Positions 12,747 through 23,900 of a DNA stretch of 64,000 nt are shown piece after piece. The DNA lies in assembly GCF_963583255.1 (NCBI RefSeq), contig NC_084817.1, positions 15,072,121 through 15,136,120 of the forward strand. The letters run 5' to 3'. Origin of the DNA: Pyrus communis. Taxonomy: Eukaryota > Streptophyta > Magnoliopsida > Rosales > Rosaceae. The position numbers and the translations under genes are program-made. Position 1 is the stretch's first letter. Each line of letters starts with the position of its first letter. A model generated the notes under the pieces. That model was not told the origin of the DNA, searched no databases, and saw nothing but the letters and a program-made list of their open reading frames with translations.

Positions 12747-14561
12747 AATACCCCCACACTTATCTTTTGCTAGTCCTCGAGCAAAACAAAACAAAAGAAA
12801 CCAAAAACAAAACAAAACGAACAAAACACAACCTATACCTTCCAACAATCGTCTCAGGGATTTCCAATGCACATGACAAGTTAAAAATCATTATTCCCAC
12901 ATATTTTAGCCATCTTTACACTTAAGTACATTTTTAATCATAGTCACCACATACTAGTTCACAATTAAGCATTTAAAACCATGTTTTGAATGTAGTAACA
13001 TGCCTTAGAGAATTCCCTCAATTCCTTACTAGATGTACTCTCGTTTTTCACACAGATTTTCTAACTTCACACCCTACACTAGTTATATGTGAGAAGATTG
13101 ATGTAAACATGAAAACGAACACTCACATATATGTATCATAAAGAGAGCAATTTCTGGAGTTAATAAGCATGTTTAGGTACGATCTCATGAATGGAATGCT
13201 ACTACTTAGAAGCGAGAACCAGTGACACCATAAGCTTATACCAAGTTCAAACTCCACAAATTGAAACACATAACACTCAAGATAGAAGCATAAGGGTTGA
13301 AACGGGGCTAAAGGTGTTTGGCTAACAAAGAAAGGATATGGAAAACAAAGGTTCTTAAAGAAATAGCGAGCAAAGCATTTGAATTAACTTAGAATTCACT
13401 TTTGAATGAAAATTCAACTTTTGAACAAAAAGGGAGAACAAGCTCTTTTTTTTTCTTTCTTTCTTTCTTTCTTTTCTTTTCTGTTTTTCTTTTTCATATG
13501 TTTTTCACAATTTTTTTCTTTTCTTTTGACTCTCAAAACATACATAAACGCTTAAGAACAAAACATTCTCTCCCCCACACTCATTTTCTTTCATAATGTA
13601 CTCAAAAGGAATTCATTTAAGTCATGCTCACTATCTTTTAAGAACAAGGGTGTGGACAGTCCTAAACTAGGCTAGGTTAGGATAATGTGGGTAAACAAAG
13701 AATAAAGGCTAAACAAGGCTCAACGGGGTTAAAACTTACAACAAATACGAAATATGGGAAGTAAGGCTATTTGGCTATGGTGGCAACTACACAACTTCAT
13801 CTTGATATATGTTATGCAATTTCAATGTCATGCTTTGAATGAAACGGATATAAGTTCTAGCATTTAGTTCTATCATGATACAATTGCATTCTAAGTAGCA
13901 ACCAAGCAAGGAATAATGAGATCATGCAACAACTTTAGAAAATAAAGAATCACAGAAAATAACTCTCCAAACAAGGTAATGGGTCGAGTCTCACAGGGTT
14001 GTAGCGTTTGTTTGAGTTCCTTCCTTCAAGCATGTTACAAAAACGAATTTTTCTTTTATGATTGCATGTGAAGTCATACATTATAACCATAACCAAGCAT
14101 ATACCAAGAGTAAATCAAACTTTTCTCTATGTTTATAACTCTTTTTAACCGTCATGCAATTACAAACCAAATCCTTATCATTGTGTTGAAAGGTACCCTA
14201 AGACACAAACACACACACAAAAACAACTTTAAAACAACTCTTTTTGGGTTTTTCAAATTTTTATGGGATTTTCGAATTTTTAAGTCAAAACACACTAAAA
14301 CAGTTTAAAAACATTTTAAAACAGCAAGGAACAACACTTGAAGTTATGGGTGATAAAATCCAACGAATTTGCATCATCATACTTAGTTACCCCCCACACT
14401 TAAATCAAACATTGTCCTCAATGTTTTAAGCTTAAATTCACACAAAACATAAGTAAACACACAAAAAGCAACTAAACATACTAAACATGGCAGAATGTAA
14501 TTAACAAAGAGAAGAGTTTAGGGACGCAAATCTGGTTATGGAGTGTAAATTCCCTCTTCTC
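12747..14561 (-). mobile_element. N1 internal non-coding region (PPT side)
   Basis: No coding sequence. It is homologous, in reverse, to the post-integrase region of E1 (26326-28157). Two further polypurine-like tracts lie at 13572-13581 and 14390-14401, besides the true one at 12751-12761. A perfect stem AAACATTG...CAATGTTT is at 14407-14426. T-rich runs occur at 13447-13530. Retention in all non-autonomous copies suggests cis function. Confidence 0.75.
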
Positions 14562-15284
14562 CTTGGTGATTGCATTGAGGCTTTGATCTTTGTGATTCCA
14601 CAGGCTTAATCTTGAACTGGTTTCCTCCCATCGTTGATTTTCCTTTGTGCTACCCTTGAACTGAGCATCAGGATTTCTTTTGGTCTCCCCCGAAGGTCTG
14701 AGCTTCCTCCTTTTATCTCTATTTCTTTGTTCAATCTTTGCAGAAGTGGTCCCTTCTCTGGAAGTGTATCAACCGTTGAAGATGACTACTCGAGAGCAAC
14801 GCTAGGTAAGCAATCAGGAATAGTTTCCAGGCAGTCGGCTCCAGATCGGAAGACTGACACCAAGTGCCGGCTGATTGCTTCTTTTACTTTGCCATGCAAG
14901 TAAGAACAAGGACAAAGAAAAAGACAGGGAAAGAGCATGATATGAGATACTTTTGCTTTTGACCTTGATGATATGAGATACCTTTGCTTTTGAAGAAGCG
15001 GTGAATGAATCAGCACACTTCAATCTATCGTTTCCTCCTGGGTCATCTGTACTCCAGGCATCTGGTATCATCTTTGGGGAAGAAGAAAAAATTGAGTATT
15101 TCGAAAGGCTTTGCTGGGAGTGCGCCCTCAGAGGTGAGAGAGAGTTGGGCATTTTCTTCAGATCTGCCTTGCCATAAAAGATGAAGGTCGACATATATAG
15201 AGATAATAGCAAGTGGTGGTACTGTTCTTTTACCCTTGTCGACAAACATTTTGATCCCGCAAATCCTGCTTTTTGAAATAGTGG

Positions 15285-15372
15285 CGCCTCTTCGATCTTT
15301 GAAGACGCCTCTTCGATTTCTGAGCAGGCGCCCCTTCGATTTCTAAACGACGCCCCTTCGCTTTCTGAACGA
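15285..15372 (+). repeat. ~22-bp tandem repeat upstream of the antisense gene
   Basis: About four degenerate units of the type CCTCTTCGATTTCTGAACGA. The N2 equivalent (32859-32991) has about six units, four of them very similar copies of CCCCTTCGCTTTTTGAACGA; the Z equivalent (57437-57502) has about three. Each unit contains CTTCG...CGAAG in inverted order. Unit number differs between copies. Confidence 0.75.
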
Positions 15373-15492
15373 CACGTAGTAGTGCGGATGCGGCTCTTTT
15401 GACAAAGCTGCACGCGTTTTCTGAAACGCAGAGAAAGCGTCGCCGAACTTTGTGCTTGTCGGCTAAAGATGTGTAGTTGCGATGATGGCCTC

Positions 15493-15628
15493 CACATGTT
15501 TTCTTAAAAGAAGAAATCTTTTGACAAAGTTGAACACGTCTTCTGAAAAGCCGAGAACGCGTCGCCTAACTTACGCTGGAAATTCCGGCTTTTTGAATCG
15601 GTGGACGCGTTGCCTTGGCTTCTTATAG
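15493..15628 (+). promoter_or_regulatory. Putative core promoter of the antisense gene, N1 copy
   Basis: A near-palindrome GCTGGAAATTCCGGC (15575-15589) and a TATA-like TTATAG (15623-15628) lie about 120 bases before the ATG. At 15493-15498 CACATG replaces the G-box CACGTG present in the N2 and Z copies. All of this is inferred from motif and spacing conservation. No transcript is known to me. Confidence 0.5.
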
Positions 15629-15743
15629 AGGTATCGATCACCGCCAACATACACACTCTGAAGAATTCCCATTCTTGAACATCGTCTCCGGCCCTTTGAA
15701 ATTTTAACTCCATCCACCCCTTCTCTTTGAACACTTTTGAAAA

Positions 15744-16415
15744 ATGGCAAACCCATCGAACCTTAGCTTAGAATTGAGTCTCAGCAGTGATACGGGCGCG
15801 CCGCGTCAAGGTAACGTATGGCGCCCTTCTTTTTTATCTTCTAACGGTTTTCTTACAGGTGAAGACTCCGTGATGCAGGACGCCACAACAGCTACAATAG
15901 TAGCTAGGAACCTCCTCACTCCAAAAGATAGTAGGCTGCTGTCAGGACGGTCCGATGAGTTGGTCGTTCAAGAGTCCCTCGCACTTAGTGTTCAGTGTGC
16001 GAGCTCTGTGTCCAACATGGGCCAACGCCTGCTTGCCCGATCCCGCCAAGTGGAATCGTTGATGGGAGAGGTGGAAAGTCTTAAGCAGGAGATCAAACAG
16101 CTTAAGTACGAGAATAGAAGTTTGCATGTGCTTGCAAATAACTATTCGGCGGGCATGAAGAGGAAGCTTGATGAGCTGCAAGAATCTGAAGGTCGGATTC
16201 AAAGTGACCGTCAAAAGCTTGCTACTTATCTCCAGAGGCACCTTTTTCCTGGGTCATCCAGCGCTTGGCCAAGTATTGAGGACTGGAATGCTCTAGCTCC
16301 GATGCCTCCCGCTCCGATGCCTTCCGCTCTGATGCCTCCCGCTTTTATGCCTCCCGCTTCTATGCCTTCTGCTTCGACGCCTCGTAGTGGGGCTTCACGT
16401 AAACAACCTCTGTGA
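15744..16415 (+). CDS. Retroelement-borne antisense coiled-coil protein, N1 copy
   Basis: A 223-aa protein encoded on the strand opposite to its carrier element. Residues 7-13 read L-S-L-E-L-S-L, an LxLxLxL pattern matching the EAR repression motif. Residues 40-100 form a conserved, probably helical region. Leucines at 106, 113, 120 and 127 form a four-step zipper inside a coiled coil (about 90-160), followed by a short basic MKRKL (138-142). The tail (about 185-212) is a Pro/Met pentapeptide repeat (A-P-M-P-P/S) encoded by 15-bp units at 16296-16382. Against the N2 copy, codons 1-157 show about 12 synonymous and 9 non-synonymous differences, which suggests past purifying selection. There is no Gag, Env or transposase motif, and no basic region that would make it a bZIP. 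It looks like the extra antisense ORFs known in some plant gypsy elements (e.g. Grande). Function unknown; a role as a co-repressor-like factor is only inference. Confidence 0.72.
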   Translation: MANPSNLSLELSLSSDTGAPRQGNVWRPSFLSSNGFLTGEDSVMQDATTATIVARNLLTPKDSRLLSGRSDELVVQESLALSVQCASSVSNMGQRLLARSRQVESLMGEVESLKQEIKQLKYENRSLHVLANNYSAGMKRKLDELQESEGRIQSDRQKLATYLQRHLFPGSSSAWPSIEDWNALAPMPPAPMPSALMPPAFMPPASMPSASTPRSGASRKQPL

Positions 16416-16467
16416 AGGCTCTATCTTTCTCCATGTTTAGTATCTTCTTTTTTTTATTTTATTTAAT

Positions 16468-16468
16468 A

Positions 16469-16500
<32 letters not shown>
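16468..16500 (+). repeat. T-run at cassette edge
   Basis: A run of about 33 T after the antisense gene; in the element's own sense direction it is a poly(A) run directly after the GGGAGGCAAC block. The counterparts are 34044-34063 and 58682-58700. It could mark the junction by which the cassette was joined. Confidence 0.6.
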
Positions 16501-18758
16501 ATGAACATGCATTGCGTTGCCTCCCAAGTAGCGCTTTCTTTTACGTCTTGCAGCCGGACGAAGAACCCAATCACTCCAGGATATGTTCACGAATCGGATG
16601 AGAACTTGATGCTAAAATTATACGCACACAAATTAAACCCTCTTTTTATCAATTGTAGTATAGGTGCAAGTAGGGATCGTTCTGGACCGGGGATTAGGAG
16701 GGATTGTTAATCACTTGGATTTGACTCAAAAACATAAAAACAAAGATAAAAACGTTCACAACGACTCAAAGGACTCAAAACAAGTTCAAAAGACTCAAAA
16801 CTGCCTAAAAACACTAACTAGGCAGTTTCTGACCTTAAACCCAATGTTGGACGAATTTAAGATTATGGCTTGATTCAAACGTAAAATAACAATATAAAAG
16901 ACTATACTAGACTCAAAGAATGCAAAACTAAACTTTAAAACACTAAAACAAACCAAAAGACTCAAAACAACACAAACACACTCAAATCTGCCTAAAAACC
17001 ACTTTCTGGGCAGATTTGAGCACAAACACAAATTTGGACGAATTTGTGTAACAAAATGACTCAAAACTCTTATAAACACAAACTAAGACACTTTCTAACT
17101 AAATTAGACAATAAAGTAAAGGGGGATTTTAATTTGACGAAAATTGAAATAACGAAACAAGTTTAATAAACTAGACAGAATGTAAATATGAATGCGATGA
17201 AAATGAATGGATGAATGCTAGCTAGAAGGTTCTTCTCCACACATGTTACACTTGCATAATAAAATGATTTCCAATTGCATTTCAATAAACCATGAATTCT
17301 CAACACCCCAAGTTAACCGTGATGCACTAATTAACCTTCAAATCTTCCTAACGTTATTGAATTGTATGGGTTAGCGCATACAACAATTCAAAACATTCCC
17401 CACGAGTCCCCTACATGATTGCATAATAGAGATACAAGCAAGAATCATTACGCTCTATGAAAATTATAAGTGTTGACGAGGCATTCGTTACTATGGAATA
17501 CGCATGAAACTTATGCCAAGAATTCGTTTAACGCGATTGTTTATAAGCAACCTCCACTACTTGTGAATATAAGTTCGTAACTATTAGGTGAAACTCACTT
17601 ATATTCTAGCGTCATATTCATGCACGAAAATTAAGCGTGCACTCTCAATAAACATACATAAATAAGTTATCAATCAAACGGTTAAACAAATTGAATCACA
17701 ACTTATGAAACGCAATTAGAAGTAATCAAATCAAAATGCAAGCATAAACATATATTTCGAATTTCCTCATAACTTTGAAATCAAAGAAACACCTAAACAT
17801 TCCAACAACTCAAACTTGAATTGTATGAACGTTTAGGCACTCTTCTCTTCCATTCCTCATACGTACAAAACAAAGAGTATTGAAATTAACATTGAAATCA
17901 AAGAAACACCTAAACATTCCAACAACTCAAACTTGAATTGTATGAACGTTTAGGCACTCTTCTCTTCCTCTTCATTGTAGCACAAGGTCTAAGGATAGTT
18001 TGATGGTGTGAATGGTTTGGGGAGTGGTGAAAATGGAAGGATGGTGTTTGGATTGTAAGGGAAACTCACGGCACAAAGGGGGAAGTGTTGGTGGTATGTA
18101 CAATGGAATGGAAGTGTTTATGGAATGGATGAATTTCTGGCACAAAGGCCTTATTTCTGTGGTGAATGGATCCCCCTCCTTGTGGCTGCAATGAAGGGTT
18201 ATTTATAGGTGAAATGGGGGGAACATGACAGCTAGGAGGGTGGTGGAAATCTGGAATGGTGATGGGAGATGCATGTGGCTGATTTATGCATGTGATTAAA
18301 GGGTGGAAATGCATGTGCTTTGAATAAGTGGCTGCATGTGCAAGGGGACAATCTGGAAATGAGATGGGAGATGCATGTGGCTGATATGAATGTGTTTGCA
18401 TGTGAATTAAAGCTTGGGTGAATGATGATAAATGCATGTGGATGGAAATAATGAAGGGTGAATGTGCATGTGCTGCAATGGGTTGGGAAAACATGTGAGG
18501 GAATGATTAAGGTGAATGAATAATGAAATGGGAAAGCATGTGCAAAAGGGGAATGCATGTGGCTGCAAGGTTTTGTGTTAGGTGATGGGTGCATGTTAAG
18601 TGATAAGTGATTATGATAAGTGATATGATAAGTGATGATGATAAGTGATAAGTGATATGATATGTGGTTATGATAAGTGATAAGTGGTGATGATAAGTAA
18701 TGATATGTGGGAGTGTGGCTGAAATGAAGGAGTGGAATGTTGGAATGTTATGCACGGC

Positions 18759-20575
18759 TGATAGGAGCATATTTAGGCGACTTACTTAGCTTGTTTTCGT
18801 GCATTTATATTGTTAATTCATAGTTGTTTTAGTAGTTTAAGCCATTTTCGTGTGTTTTTAGGTTCATATGGCTAAGGAAGCAAAAAGATGCATTTTGGAG
18901 CATTTTGGAGCAAAATTGGACTTGGAATGGATAGCTTATGTTTGGAGGAAAAGGAATGGACGAAATTGAAGGATTCCTAATCCATTGCAGCCACATGTAC
19001 TTATTCCTTCATTATTTCACCCACATGCTCTCCCATTTCAGATTGCATTCCATTCATTCCAGACAAGCCACATGCACTCCCATTTTCTCCCAAAACATTG
19101 CACATGCATTTTCAGCTTTCCACCAAGTTCCTAGCTGTCATGTTCCCTCTTTTTCACCTATAAATAAGCATCCATTGCAGCCACAAATCACTCACTCTTC
19201 CATATTCAGAAAATCATCTCTCATACACATTCATTCACGCCAGAAATTCATTCCCTCTCTCTAACACTGCCATACTTCACCATTCTTCATATTTTCTGCC
19301 CAAAAATACTCCTTGCCTTCCCCTACATCCATCCCTACCCTAAACACATCATTCTACATCATCCATAACCCCCAAGACTCACCAAAACCCCTTGTGCTGC
19401 AGCAACTAGAGGAGAAGAGGCCTAAACGTTCATACAATTCAAGATTGAGTTGTTGGGATTTTTAGGTGTTCTTCGTTCTTGTTTTCAATGTTTACTTTGT
19501 TATTACTCTCTAAGTTTGTTGTAATCATGAGTGGCTAAACCCCTAATTAGTTAGGGGAAAGTTTGAAGCCATGGACATATGTTGGTTATGATTTGATTTA
19601 CTCCAGTTATGAATTCATGAACTTTAAATGTGGTTTACTTTTCTGTTTTGATTAAGAACTTGTTTATGTATGTGGGTTGAGGGTCGACACTTAATTTGCA
19701 TGCCTAAACTTGATGCTAGGATATAAGGGAATTTCACCTAATCGTTATGAACTTATATTCATGAGTAGTAAAAATCGCTAGTCACGATTGTGTTTAATAA
19801 ACCCTAGGCTGGATTAACATGCGTATTCCATAGTTATGAATGCCTAGTCGATGTTTATGATTTCCGTTGAACTTAATGATCCTTGTTGAATGTCTCTATC
19901 ATGCGTATTCCATAGTTAGGGACTTTGATTAGGAATAATTTGGTTGTAATGCGTATTCCATTCAATCCAATGAATCTAGGGAAATCTGAAAGTTAATTTA
20001 AGCGGACCTAATTAACTTGGAGCATTGTCATTCATCGTTTGTTGAAGTCATAACTGGGAGTCAAATTATATGCATATGTTCATGTGTGGATAAGGAACCC
20101 TCTAACTAGTTTCTCATCATTCTATTTCATCAATTTCGTTTTCACAATCTGCCCTTAATTAGAATCTGTGCATTTAATTTAATTTCGTCAAAACCTTAAT
20201 CCCCCTTTACTTTAGTGTCCAACTTAGTTAGAATGTGTCTTAGTTTGTGTTTATAAGTGTTTTGATTCAATTTGTTACACAAATTCGTCCAAATTCACCA
20301 AAGTGTTCAAAACTGCCCAGAAAGTGTTTTTAAGGCAGTTTTGAGTGTTTTGGGTGATGTTTGAGTCTTTTAGTTTGTTTTAGTATTTTAAATTTTAGGT
20401 TTGCATTCATTAAGTCTAGTTTAGTGTTCTAAATATTGTTTTTACGTTTTTGAGTCAATTTCACATTGGTTAGCATCCCTAGTTAATCCCCGGTCTAGAA
20501 CGATCCCTATTTGCTCATATACTACAATTGTCATCCATAGGGTTTAATTTGTGTGTCAAGTTAATTTTCATATCA
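18759..20575 (+). mobile_element. E1 5' LTR
   Basis: 1817 bp, TGATAGGAGC...CATATCA. TATA box at 19159-19166. A G/C-rich hairpin CCCCTAA-TTAG-TTAGGGG is at 19540-19557. The 13-mer ATGCGTATTCCAT occurs three times (19819, 19901, 19949). It is shorter than the N-type LTRs because its U3 has far fewer CATGCA units and no GTGATAAGTG minisatellite. Confidence 0.95.
19159..19166 (+). promoter_or_regulatory. E1 5' LTR TATA box
   Basis: TATAAATA, in the family-wide context CACCTATAAATAAGCATCC. Transcription of E1 would be expected to start about 30 bases downstream. The identical box in the 3' LTR is at 28558-28565. Confidence 0.7.
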
Positions 20576-20580
20576 AATTT

Positions 20581-20598
20581 TGGCGCCGTTGCCGGGGA
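20581..20598 (+). other. E1 primer-binding site (tRNA-Asp)
   Basis: Perfect 18-base match to the complement of the tRNA-Asp 3' end, five bases after the LTR. It is followed by a leader of about 100 bases (20599-20699) with the inverted block TTAGCAAAATTGCTAA just after the PBS. Confidence 0.94.
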
Positions 20599-20699
20599 TT
20601 AGCAAAATTGCTAATCCCTTGTGTTTTTGCCGTATGTTTTTAGTGTAATTTACCTAGTTTTCTTATTTTGTTTTGTTTTCTTGGTTTAGGTACTAGTGC

Positions 20700-20981
20700 A
20701 TGACGCGGAGTTCTCAAACTGTGCATGCACATATCTTGGACTTTAACGACGATTTTGAACGTGATTTGAGAAGAAAGAGGAGGCATCCCGAACCTAGTGA
20801 ACCTAGTGAACCTAGTTCAAGTTCAGAGGCCGAATCTGAGTTTGAAAGTGTGGAAGAAGAAGTTATGGCAGCGGACAGTCGGACCATTAAAGAGCTTTCG
20901 GCCTCGGGGTTGGCCAATGCCGCACCATTATGCATTCAATACCCGGGGCTGCCCAAGGCAAGACCGATGAATTCGAGTTGA
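20700..20981 (+). pseudogene. E1 gag N-terminus (before frameshift)
   Basis: The first 80 or so codons of Athila Gag, beginning MTRSSQ and containing an acidic Glu/Ser-rich stretch and the conserved KELSASGLANAAPLCIQY segment. After that the frame is lost and stops at 20981. The E3 copy (63640 on) and the G1 copy (47004 down) keep one frame through this point, so E1 has lost a single base around 20942-20949. It is a lesion rather than a programmed frameshift. The rest of Gag continues in the frame of 20930-25174. Confidence 0.88.
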
Positions 20982-23900
20982 AGTCAAGCTTGTTGCACCA
21001 CATTCCAAAGTACCATGGGCTGTCCATGGAAGATCCAAACAAGCATTTGAAGGAGTTTGAAGTTGTATACTCAAGCATGACACCCATTAACGTTGATGGG
21101 AATATTATGAAGATGAAAGCTTTTCCATTCTCTCTTGTGGAAAAGGCTAAGGATTGGCTTTATGAATTGGCACCCGGGACCGTTACTTCTTGGGAGAGCA
21201 TGAAGCGAGCGTTCTTGGAGAAGTTCTTCCCTACTTCAAGAGTCATTCTCTTGAGGAAGAAAATTAGCGGAATCCAACAAAGTCAAGGAGAATCTTTTCC
21301 GGCATACTACGAGCGTTTTAAAGCCCTTGTTGCATCATGTCCTCAACATCAAATGAAGGAGGAGCTTCTCCTTCAATATTTCTATGAGGGCCGTCTTCCC
21401 ATTGAAAGGCAAATGCTCGATGCTTCGGCGGGAGGTGCATTGGTGGACAAAACTCCTATGGCAGCCAAGACCCTAATTGCAAACCGTACTCTAAATGCAC
21501 AACAATATGAAGGACTTGGGCAAAGGGACCCCCCATGGCAACAAGTTAATGAGGTGAGTTCTCAATCCGACCTTCAAACTCAATTAGCTAATCTTACTTC
21601 TCTTGTGTCTCTGATGGCCGAAGGAATGAAGATCCATAGTCCAATTGTATGTGGCGTATGTTCTATTCAAGGTCATCCTTCGAAAAAGTGCCCTCAATTG
21701 ATTGAGAATGGTGGGTGGGAGAGTGCAAACGCCATTGGATTTCCAAGCCAAAATCAACCAAGGAATGATCCATATTCCAATACATACAATCCAGGTTGGA
21801 GAGACCATCCAAACTTCAAGTGGAGGGAGCCTCAACAACCTTACCAACAAGGAGGCTTTAGGCAGCAACCCCCGGGGTTTTACACCAAAACCCACGGCCA
21901 AGACCAAACCCAACCCCAATCCGCCCAAAACCATCAAGGTACGTCTTTAGATAATGCTACTATTCTTAAGTTGCTTACTAGTTTGTCTCAGGGGCAAGAG
22001 AATCAAACCAAAGCCATGCAAAACCAAGACAAAAGGGTGGATCACTTGGAGAAACAAATTGGGCAGATTGCGGAGTTTGTAGGACAATTCCGAGACAAAG
22101 GCAAGCTCCCTAGCTCAACCATTGTCAATCCAAAAGGAGGGTTCGAATCTGCCAAGGCAATCATGTTAAGAAGTGGTAAGGAGGTCGGAACCACCTCAAG
22201 GCCGTCCAAAACAAGTCAAGAAGAGGACATGTTGCTGCAAGAAGAGGAGGAACAAGGAATAAAGGCCACGGCAAGGGTGAAAGAAACTTTGCCGCAGCCC
22301 CCTATTGTGCCGAAACCGTCCAACACACCTAAGGTAAGTCCAAACTCGACTTTGACAAGTTCTATTCCACTAAACGTGCCCTTTCCTGGCAGGTTTAGGC
22401 AATCAAAGAAGGAAGAAGCCGAGAAGGACATTCTAGAGACCTTTCGGAAAGTTCAAGTCAATATCCCGCTCCTAGATGCCATAAAGCAAGTGCCCAAATA
22501 CGCTAAGTTCTTGAAGGAATTGTGCACTACAAGGAAGAGGGCGTCACATAAAAAGGTAGTAAGGGTAAGTGAGAACGTTTCCGCTGTTTTACAAAGAAAG
22601 TTACCACCTAAGTGCAAAGATCCAGGTAGCTTTACAATCCCTTGTATTATTGGTCAAACTAAGTTCGAACATGCTATGTTAGACTTAGGAGCTTCAATTA
22701 ACGTCATGCCATACTCTATTTATGCTTCAATGAACCTTGGTGAATTGAAAAATGATGGTGTCATTATTCAGTTGGCCGATAGATCTAATGCCTATCCAAA
22801 GGGCGTATTGGAAGATGTCTTAGTGCAGGTGAATGATTTGATCTTCCCGGCGGATTTCTATGTCCTTGAAATGGAGGAAACCACCCATGCTCCATCCTTG
22901 CCGATTCTTCTTGGGAGGCCATTCATGAAGACGGCCCGAACTAAGATAGACGTGTTTAAAGGCACTTTAACAATGGAATTCGATGGGGAAGTGATTGATT
23001 TTAATATTTCTGAAACTATGAGATTTCCTAATGATGATCACTCATGTTTCTCTATTGATATTCTTGATTCTTTGGCGCAGGCACACTTTGATCAATTACA
23101 TGGCGATGCACTTGAAACGGTCATTACAAATGGCATAGAAATGAAGGATCACATGGATGTCACCATAACAAACCACGGCACACAATTGAACACCCATGCC
23201 GTGGCCTTTGATGAAGATGTAATTGAGACCGTGGCAGCCCTAGAGTCATTGCCACGGCTCCAAGGTAAGTCCCCTAGTCCAATTTCAATTCCAATTTCAA
23301 CTAATAAGTTGTTTCCTTCTATAGAACAACCACCTACACTTGAGCTCAAACCGTTGCCAAATCACTTGAAGTATGTGTTTTTGGGCGAGCAAGACACATT
23401 GCCCGTCATTATAGCTTCATCACTCATGGCACAAGAGGAGAAGAAGTTGGTGAGGGTTCTCAAAGAGCACAAGACGGCCATAGGGTGGACTTTGGCCGAC
23501 ATCAAGGGTATAAGTCCTACCACGTGCATGCATCGAATTCTCATGGAAGAAGGCGCCAAACCATCAAGGGAAGCCCAACGTCGACTCAACCCACCAATGA
23601 TGGAAGTAGTGAAGAAGGAAATCATCAAATTGCTTGATTGTGGCGTCATCTATCCCATCTCGGATAGTTGTTGGGTTTCACCGGTCCAAGTGGTTCCCAA
23701 GAAGTCCGGAGTCACGGTGGTGAAAAATGAAGAAGATGAACTTGTGCCTACACGCATTCAAACCGGTTGGAGGGTGTGCATTGACTATAGGAAGCTAAAT
23801 GCGGCAACAAGGAAAGATCACTTCCCTTTGCCATTCATCGATCAAATGCTTGAAAGGTTAGCCGGTCATTCTTTTTATTGCTTTCTTGATGGTTATTCGG

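Larger units (their letters stand above)
14562..16510 (+). other. Captured antisense gene cassette, N1 copy
   Basis: This block of about 1.95 kb interrupts the homology with the E1 post-integrase region: sequence matching E1 up to TCTTCTC on the left and from TTGCCTCCCAAG on the right is continuous in E1 but split here. It is visibly richer in G+C than its AT-rich surroundings. It contains a promoter-like region, gene 15744-16415 on the strand opposite to N1, and a T-run (16468-16500). Copies lie at 32146-34070 (N2) and 56662-58551 (Z). Confidence 0.75.

Noticed and set aside
14814..15497. 227-aa minus-strand ORF in the cassette (and 32628-33290, 57231-57761)
   Set aside because: It overlaps the promoter-like tandem repeats. 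The three versions switch frame relative to one another, and the differences between copies in this frame change amino acids freely, unlike the plus-strand gene.
16602..16611. Deletion of the PBS from the left non-autonomous element
   Set aside because: I first read this as a PBS loss between two tandem elements. The GAACT duplication at 16602-16606 and 36743-36747 shows that N2 was inserted there and the PBS lies on the far side, at 36857.
20930..20981. Programmed frameshift in E1 gag
   Set aside because: E3 and G1 read through the same place in one frame, and no slippery heptamer or stable downstream structure is evident. A one-base loss is simpler.
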